Origin: Chromatiaceae bacterium
GTDB taxonomy: Bacteria; Pseudomonadota; Gammaproteobacteria; Chromatiales; Chromatiaceae
NCBI GenBank assembly: GCA_025458165.1
Contig: JALOTB010000006.1
Location: 62,001 to 126,000 of the forward strand
DNA length: 64,000 nt
Direction of reading: 5' to 3'
Shown piece after piece: positions 56,771 through 64,000 of this stretch. A program made the position numbers and the translations under genes. A model generated the notes under the pieces. It ran no database searches, was not told the origin of the DNA, and worked only from the letters and a program-made list of their open reading frames with translations. Numbering within the stretch: position 1 is the first letter of the stretch; every line of letters starts with the position of its first letter.

Positions 56771-56797
56771 TTAGCACTCTCGGCGAATGAGTGCTAA
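56771..56797 (+). promoter_or_regulatory. CIRCE operator (HrcA-binding site)
   Basis: A perfect CIRCE inverted repeat: TTAGCACTC, 9-nt spacer, GAGTGCTAA. It is the binding site of the HrcA repressor and marks the hrcA-grpE-dnaK-dnaJ operon as heat-shock regulated by HrcA, with autoregulation. Confidence 0.97.
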
Positions 56798-56837
56798 CGG
56801 ACGACCCAGGCTATCAGCACCCAACGAAGCGAGCACC

Positions 56838-57893
56838 GTGGCAACACCGATCGCGAGCGGCGACTATCCGGTGAGCGAGCGCGCCTTGCATTTCCTCAAA
56901 GCGCTCGTCGAGCGCTATATCCGCGATGGGCAACCGGTGGGGTCACGCACGCTGGCGAAGGACGCGGGGCTCGATCTCAGCCCGGCGACGGTACGCAACG
57001 TCATGGCGGACCTCGAGGACATGGGCCTAGTGGTCTCACCCCATACCTCGGCCGGTCGCGTCCCGACGGTCTCCGGCTATCGGCTCTTCATCGACTCGCT
57101 GCTGACCATCAAGCCGCTCACCGAGGGGGAGGTGGAGGCAATGCGCCAGCACTTCCAGCATCTCGGGGACGCCGCGCGGCTGATCGAGAGCGCCTCCCAG
57201 GTCCTCTCGGGCGTCACCCACATGGCCGGCGTGGTGATGCTCCCGCGCCACGAGCGCAACGCCTTCCGCCAGATCGAGTTTCTGCCGCTGTCCGGAGAGC
57301 GGGTGCTCGCCATCCTGGTGACCAGCGAGGGCGAGGTCCACAACCGCGTGATCCACATCGATCGCCGCTACACCCCCTCGGAGCTCGAGCAGGCGGCGAA
57401 CTTATTGAATCAGATGTTTACCGGGCAGGACATGCGCGAGGTCCGCAAGCGCCTGCTCGCGGACCTGAAGAGCACCCACGCCCGCATGGACGAGATCATG
57501 ATGCGCGCGGTGGATATGGCCCAGCGCGTCCTGGAGGCCGCCGAGCGGCCCGATGACTGCTACATCGCGGGACAGACCAACCTGATGGAATTCACGGAGC
57601 TGTGCAGCATGGAGCGGCTGCGCCAGCTCTTCGACGCCTTCACCAAGAAGAGCGAGATACTCCACCTGCTCGACCGCTGCATCGAGGCCGACGGGGTGCA
57701 GATCTTCATCGGCGAGGAATCCGGCTATCAGTTGCTCGACGACTGCAGCCTGGTGACCGCGCCCTACCGTATCGACGATCAGGTGATCGGGGTGCTCGGC
57801 GTGATCGGCCCGACGCGCATGGACTACCCGCGGGTGATCCCAATCGTCGATGTCACCGCGCGGCTGTTGGGCGCCGCCCTCAAGCAGCAGTGA
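56838..57893 (+). CDS. hrcA: Heat-inducible transcription repressor HrcA
   Basis: A repressor of about 351 aa acting at CIRCE. The winged-helix part reads RALHFLKALVERYIRDGQPV and GSRTLAKDAGLDLSPATVRN, followed by the GAF-like dimerisation part. The frame is open from ATG 56787, but that start overlaps the CIRCE element and predicted leader, has no ribosome site and adds non-conserved residues. GTG 56838 (MATPIASGDYPVSERAL) fits the family start better, though this is not certain. Confidence 0.93.
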   Translation: MATPIASGDYPVSERALHFLKALVERYIRDGQPVGSRTLAKDAGLDLSPATVRNVMADLEDMGLVVSPHTSAGRVPTVSGYRLFIDSLLTIKPLTEGEVEAMRQHFQHLGDAARLIESASQVLSGVTHMAGVVMLPRHERNAFRQIEFLPLSGERVLAILVTSEGEVHNRVIHIDRRYTPSELEQAANLLNQMFTGQDMREVRKRLLADLKSTHARMDEIMMRAVDMAQRVLEAAERPDDCYIAGQTNLMEFTELCSMERLRQLFDAFTKKSEILHLLDRCIEADGVQIFIGEESGYQLLDDCSLVTAPYRIDDQVIGVLGVIGPTRMDYPRVIPIVDVTARLLGAALKQQ

Positions 57894-57941
57894 ACGCGGC
57901 GGCCAAGGCGCCGCCCGACCCCTTTCGATTCGGAGGTGTTC

Positions 57942-58520
57942 ATGACCCCAGAGCAGCAGATCCAGGAAGAGGACCGGGCCGAGGCCCCCGACACCTCGGC
58001 CCCTGGGCAACCCGAGGCGGCACCGGCCTCGGCTACTGAGCAGCTCACCGCCCTGCTCGAAGACGCGCGCGCCAAGGCCGACGAGCACTTCGATGCCCTC
58101 CTGCGCGCCCGCGCCGAGATGGAGAACCTCAAGCGGCGCCACGCCAACGAGCTGGAGAAGGCCCACAAGTTCGCCCTCGACGGCTTCGTCCGCGAGCTGC
58201 TGGCCGTGCGCGACAGCCTGGAGCTTGGCCGCGACGCGGCGCGAGGCGAGGGCGCTGACCTGGCGGGACTGCGCGAAGGCACGGATCTGACGCTGAAGCT
58301 CCTCACCGATGCCATGAGCAAGTTCGGCGTCCAGCCGGTCGACCCTCAGGGCCAGCCGTTCAATCCGGACTACCACCAGGCCATGACCATGCAGCCGCGG
58401 GAGGATCTGCCACCCAATACGGTGGTCACGGTGGTACAGAAGGGTTACCTGCTCAACGGCCGACTGGTGCGCCCGGCACTGGTCATCGTCTCGAGCGGCG
58501 GCCAGCCGCAACAGGCTTGA
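57942..58520 (+). CDS. grpE: Nucleotide exchange factor GrpE
   Basis: A 192 aa homodimeric cochaperone releasing ADP from DnaK. The acidic N-terminus is followed by the long coiled-coil helix (RARAEMENLKRRHANELEKA) and the C-terminal beta domain (VQPVDPQGQPFNPDYHQAMT). ATG 57942 lies 5 nt after GGAGG; GTG 57936 is inside the ribosome site. Gene order hrcA-grpE-dnaK-dnaJ. Confidence 0.96.
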   Translation: MTPEQQIQEEDRAEAPDTSAPGQPEAAPASATEQLTALLEDARAKADEHFDALLRARAEMENLKRRHANELEKAHKFALDGFVRELLAVRDSLELGRDAARGEGADLAGLREGTDLTLKLLTDAMSKFGVQPVDPQGQPFNPDYHQAMTMQPREDLPPNTVVTVVQKGYLLNGRLVRPALVIVSSGGQPQQA

Positions 58521-58602
58521 AAAACACAGGGTTTTGCCCCACTAGAACGGCAAACCGCCGCTCCGCGGGGAGCCTCAGAAAATAACCCGGAGACAATAGG
58601 TT

Positions 58603-60543
<1,941 letters not shown>

Positions 60544-60636
60544 TCGAGAGACGGATGGGGTGAGCGGGGAGCGGGTGGGCAGCGGGGGATCGCTGGCCGG
60601 GCCCGCGACCGCTACGCCGAGCAGGCTTGAGTCCGG

Positions 60637-60670
60637 GCAGGCGCCGCACGTTGGCGCCTGCTTCGTTTCG
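60637..60670 (+). terminator. Hairpin between dnaK and dnaJ
   Basis: A perfect 9-bp stem GCAGGCGCC / GGCGCCTGC with a 7-nt loop, followed by TTCGTTTCG. It is a possible partial terminator or processing site in the 227 nt gap, reducing dnaJ relative to dnaK. Confidence 0.55.
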
Positions 60671-60770
60671 CCCTCGGTCGGGCCGCCGAGACGCCCCCGA
60701 AGACGCCCTGGGACCGACCCGCTAGCACTCCACCCCTAATCCTTACTCCTTAACCGCACACCGCTCACAG

Positions 60771-61898
60771 ATGTCCAAACGCGACTACTACGAGGTCCTG
60801 GGGGTCAGTCGCAACGCCAGCGAGGCCGACATCAAGAAGGCCTATCGACGTCTGGCGATGAAGTATCACCCGGACCGCAACGCGGGGCCCGAGGCCGCCG
60901 AGCAGTTCAAGGAGGCCAAGCTCGCCTATGAGGTCCTGAGCGACGCGCGCAAGCGCTCGGCCTACGACCAGTTCGGGCATGCGGGGGTCGAATCGACCGG
61001 TGGCGTCGGCGGCTCGGGTGACTTCGCCGGCGGGGCGTTCTCGGACATCTTCGGGGATGTCTTCGGTGACATCTTCGGCGGGCGCTCGGGCGGACGGCGC
61101 GTGCACCGCGGGGCCGATCTGCGCTATGACCTGACGCTGACACTGGAAGAGGCGGTCGCGGGCAAAGAGGTCAAGATCCGGCTGCCGACCCTGGTCGACT
61201 GCCAGTTTTGCGGCGGGACCGGCGCCGAGCCCGGGAGCCGGCCGAAGACCTGCACCACCTGCAATGGTGTGGGTCAGGTACGCATGCAGCAGGGATTCTT
61301 CTCGATCCAGCAGACCTGTCCCGACTGCCGTGGAACGGGGACGCGGATCGAGAACCCTTGCCACCACTGTCGGGGGCAGGGTCGGGTGCAGGAGCACAAG
61401 ACCCTCTCGGTCAAGATCCCGGCGGGGGTGGACACCGGCGACCGTATCCGCCTCGCGGGCGAGGGTGAGGCCGGGGAGCGCGGCGGGCCGGCCGGCGACC
61501 TGTATGTGCAGGTGCAGGTGCAGCAGCACCCCATCTTCACCCGCGAGGATAACAACCTCTTTTGCGAGGTCCCGATCGGCTTCGTGACTGCGGCCCTGGG
61601 CGGCGAGCTTCAGGTGCCGACACTCGACGGCAAGGTGGTGCTCAAGATCCCTCCGGGGACCCAGACCGGCAAGATGTTCCGCATGCGCGGCAAGGGCGTG
61701 AAGTCGGTGCGCGGCGGGGCCGTGGGCGACCTCATCTGTCGGGTCTTGGTCGAGACCCCGGTCAATCTCACCGAGCGGCAGAAGGACCTGCTGCGTCAGC
61801 TCGACGAGACCATGCTGGCCGGCGGTGACAAGCACAGCCCCCAGTCCAGCTCCTGGCTCGACGGGGTCAAGAGCTTCTTCGAGAAAATGGGCTTCTAG
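60771..61898 (+). CDS. dnaJ: Chaperone DnaJ (Hsp40)
   Basis: A 375 aa type I J-protein. The J-domain has HPD in [10 protein letters not shown] Gly/Phe-rich linker ([20 protein letters not shown]) is followed by four zinc-binding repeats: [24 protein letters not shown] and CHHCRGQG. The C-terminal substrate domain contains [20 protein letters not shown]. It delivers clients to DnaK and stimulates its ATPase. Confidence 0.97.
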   Translation: MSKRDYYEVLGVSRNASEADIKKAYRRLAMKYHPDRNAGPEAAEQFKEAKLAYEVLSDARKRSAYDQFGHAGVESTGGVGGSGDFAGGAFSDIFGDVFGDIFGGRSGGRRVHRGADLRYDLTLTLEEAVAGKEVKIRLPTLVDCQFCGGTGAEPGSRPKTCTTCNGVGQVRMQQGFFSIQQTCPDCRGTGTRIENPCHHCRGQGRVQEHKTLSVKIPAGVDTGDRIRLAGEGEAGERGGPAGDLYVQVQVQQHPIFTREDNNLFCEVPIGFVTAALGGELQVPTLDGKVVLKIPPGTQTGKMFRMRGKGVKSVRGGAVGDLICRVLVETPVNLTERQKDLLRQLDETMLAGGDKHSPQSSSWLDGVKSFFEKMGF

Positions 61899-61909
61899 GA
61901 ATTATTCTT

Positions 61910-62066
61910 ACCGAAGATGAACGCCAATGAACGCGAATAGGGGAAGGGCATGTTTGGCCCCTTTGCACCCCCGCGTCCTGGCGGGCGCCTCGCGCTGATT
62001 CGCGCGGCTTCCAAGCAAGCGCTCATCACCTGCGTCGATTGCGTTTATTCGCGTTCATTTTCGGTC
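61910..62066 (+). repeat. Inverted-repeat element copy 1 (after dnaJ)
   Basis: The left arm contains ATGAACGCCAATGAACGCGA (61917-61936). The right arm carries ATTCGCGTTCATTTTCGGT, the approximate reverse complement. The unit has the form of a small non-autonomous inverted-repeat element. The related copy is at 63249-63403. The interior is not conserved between the two. Confidence 0.65.
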
Positions 62067-62082
62067 AATTCTTTAGGGTTAA

Positions 62083-62901
<819 letters not shown>

Positions 62902-62916
62902 CGCCGAGGGGCGCCG

Positions 62917-63258
62917 GTGGGCATCGACCGCGAGCCCCTGCGCCTGATGACGGAGATCGAGCAGGAGCTCCGCCGCCAGGGGCAGTGGGAGGGTAGGGCG
63001 CCAAGTCCCCGTGCGCTCGCGAGCCCGCTGCCGTTCTGCTGCGACACCCTGCGTTTCACTCAGTGGCTGCAGTGGGTCTTCGTCCCGCACACGCGGGCAT
63101 TGGCCGAGTCCGGTCGGCCCCTGCCGAGCGCGAGCGGTGTCCGCCCGATGGCCGAGGAGGCCCTCCGCGGCTGCACCTGGGACACCGGGGCGCTGCTCCA
63201 GCTCCTCGGCCGGTTCGACGGCATGATCCAGATTCGCAAGGAAATGGTCCGCAGATGA
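62917..63258 (+). CDS. yqcC: YqcC family protein (DUF446)
   Basis: A 113 aa protein. LMTEIEQELRRQGQWEG, then LPFCCDTLRFTQWLQWVFVP, match the YqcC pattern. Function unknown; E. coli YqcC lies near the truC pseudouridine synthase gene, which is absent here. GTG 62917 is the listed start; ATG 62947 is also possible. Its last codons (QIRKEMVRR, then TGA) overlap the left end of the second inverted-repeat element, so the original C-terminus may have been altered. Confidence 0.85.
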   Translation: MGIDREPLRLMTEIEQELRRQGQWEGRAPSPRALASPLPFCCDTLRFTQWLQWVFVPHTRALAESGRPLPSASGVRPMAEEALRGCTWDTGALLQLLGRFDGMIQIRKEMVRR

Positions 63259-63403
63259 ACGCAGATGAACGCAAAAGGGTGGAGGCGAGAGCCTTCGGAG
63301 GCGCTGATCGTCCGGCTCGGCCCGAGCGATGCCGGTGCCCGGCTGCCGTGGGTCATTCTCCATTCAATTTGCGTTAATTCGCGTTCATTTGCGGATAGAT
63401 TCT
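63249..63403 (+). repeat. Inverted-repeat element copy 2 (yqcC end to glyA leader)
   Basis: The left arm has GCAGATGAACGCAGATGAAC near 63251-63270. The right arm has GCGTTAATTCGCGTTCATTT near 63371-63390, followed by GCGGATAG, its rough reverse complement. It shares arms with the copy at 61910-62066 and has about the same length. The interior differs. Confidence 0.65.
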
Positions 63404-63466
63404 CCTCACGGGACGCTGGCCGAGGCACCCGCTAGAATGTCGGGGCCACAGATTCAGGAGCCGCTC

Positions 63467-64000
63467 ATGTTCGAGAAGACCATGCAGATCGCCGGTTATG
63501 ACGAGGAGCTTTGGGAGGCGATCCGGGCCGAGGAGCGCCGCCAAGAGGAGCACATCGAGCTCATCGCCTCGGAGAACTACGCGAGCCCGCGGGTGATGCA
63601 GGCCCAGGGGTCGGTCCTGACCAACAAGTACGCCGAGGGCTACCCGGGCAAGCGCTACTACGGCGGTTGCGAGCATGTCGACGTCGCCGAGCAGCTCGCG
63701 ATCGACCGGGCCAAGGCTCTGTTCGGGGCGGACTACGCCAACGTCCAGCCGCACTCGGGATCGCAGGCCAACGCCGCCGTCTACATGGCCCTTTGCCAGC
63801 CCGGTGACAGCATCCTCGGCATGAGCCTGGCCCACGGGGGACACCTCACCCACGGGGCCAAGCCCAACTTCTCGGGCAAGCTCTACAACGCCGTGCAATA
63901 CGGGCTCGACCCGGCGACCGGCGAGATCGACTACGCCGAGGTCGAGCGCCTGGCGCGCGAGCACCGCCCGCGCATGATCATCGCCGGGTTCTCGGCCTAC
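63467..64000 (+). CDS. glyA: Serine hydroxymethyltransferase (3' partial)
   Basis: The first 178 codons of GlyA, cut by the window end. It interconverts serine and glycine with tetrahydrofolate, using PLP. It contains [40 protein letters not shown] and [17 protein letters not shown]; the PLP Lys lies beyond the window. ATG 63467 follows AGGAG by 6 nt. Confidence 0.96.
   Translation, partial: MFEKTMQIAGYDEELWEAIRAEERRQEEHIELIASENYASPRVMQAQGSVLTNKYAEGYPGKRYYGGCEHVDVAEQLAIDRAKALFGADYANVQPHSGSQANAAVYMALCQPGDSILGMSLAHGGHLTHGAKPNFSGKLYNAVQYGLDPATGEIDYAEVERLAREHRPRMIIAGFSAY

Noticed and set aside
56787-56837. ATG 56787 as the hrcA start
   Set aside because: It falls within CIRCE and lacks a ribosome site. 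Kept only as an alternative.

Overview
This 64 kb window is high-GC chromosomal DNA from a gammaproteobacterium, most likely a purple sulfur bacterium (order Chromatiales, Chromatiaceae-like). The strongest lineage marker is a Tat-exported high-potential iron-sulfur protein at 43.1 kb. The conserved blocks ratA-rnfH / bamE-fur / recN-nadK / hrcA-grpE-dnaK-dnaJ-dapB and rlmE-ftsH-folP-glmM are typical gammaproteobacterial gene orders. Genus cannot be fixed from this sequence alone. No rRNA, tRNA or CRISPR array was found.

Layout: 0-4.1 kb is a peptide-type ABC importer (binding protein cut by the window edge, two permeases, no ATPase gene here). It is followed by a cysteine-rich exported protein of unknown function. 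5.8-9.2 kb is a Mla-type phospholipid/lipid transport operon (STAS-MlaE permease, MlaF ATPase, MlaD/MCE protein, auxiliary lipoprotein). 9.8-17.4 kb is a MoxR-DUF58-DUF4381-BatA-BatB/TPR-BatD operon. It shows an apparent frame break at the batA/batB junction and repeat elements before batD. 17.4-18.4 kb holds a MNT/HEPN (MntA/HepT-type) toxin-antitoxin pair whose HEPN gene looks frameshifted at an A-run. A GT4 glycosyltransferase and a small exported protein follow.

20.2-25.8 kb is a complete phosphate uptake operon pstS-pstC-pstA-pstB-phoU. A Pho-box-like tandem repeat lies upstream and a strong hairpin sits between pstS and pstC. 25.8-31.4 kb carries exonuclease III, a NorD/CbbO-type VWA protein coupled to a ubiquitin-like/Mut7-C RNase, a GNAT acetyltransferase and enolase-phosphatase MtnC. 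31.4-32.7 kb is a small accessory patch: a broken IS91-type transposase fragment, a DUF6985-like orphan protein and a single CRISPR-repeat-like 36-mer. 32.7-37.0 kb (minus strand) is an AttEFGH-like exporter operon (ATPase, giant FtsX permease, CrtC/AttH-type lipocalin protein). 37-42.2 kb has a Sua5-type tRNA t6A enzyme, kinase SrkA, a glycerophosphodiesterase, and a membrane protein with an Mrr-like nuclease fold that seems to lack the catalytic residues. 42.4-45.9 kb holds an NlpC/P60 lipoprotein, the HiPIP gene, threonine dehydratase and a polytopic membrane protein.

45.9-64 kb is mostly core housekeeping: rlmE, ftsH, folP, glmM, an SNF-family transporter, ratA-rnfH, bamE, fur, recN, nadK, then the CIRCE-controlled hrcA-grpE-dnaK-dnaJ heat-shock operon, dapB, yqcC and the start of glyA. 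Two copies of a roughly 155 bp inverted-repeat element bracket dapB-yqcC, and one of them supplies the yqcC stop codon.

No clear undescribed system was proven. The best candidates for a second look are the batA/batB junction, the slippery HEPN gene, the degenerate Mrr membrane protein, the VWA/Mut7-C pair, the shortened RecN head domain and the dispersed repeat families.
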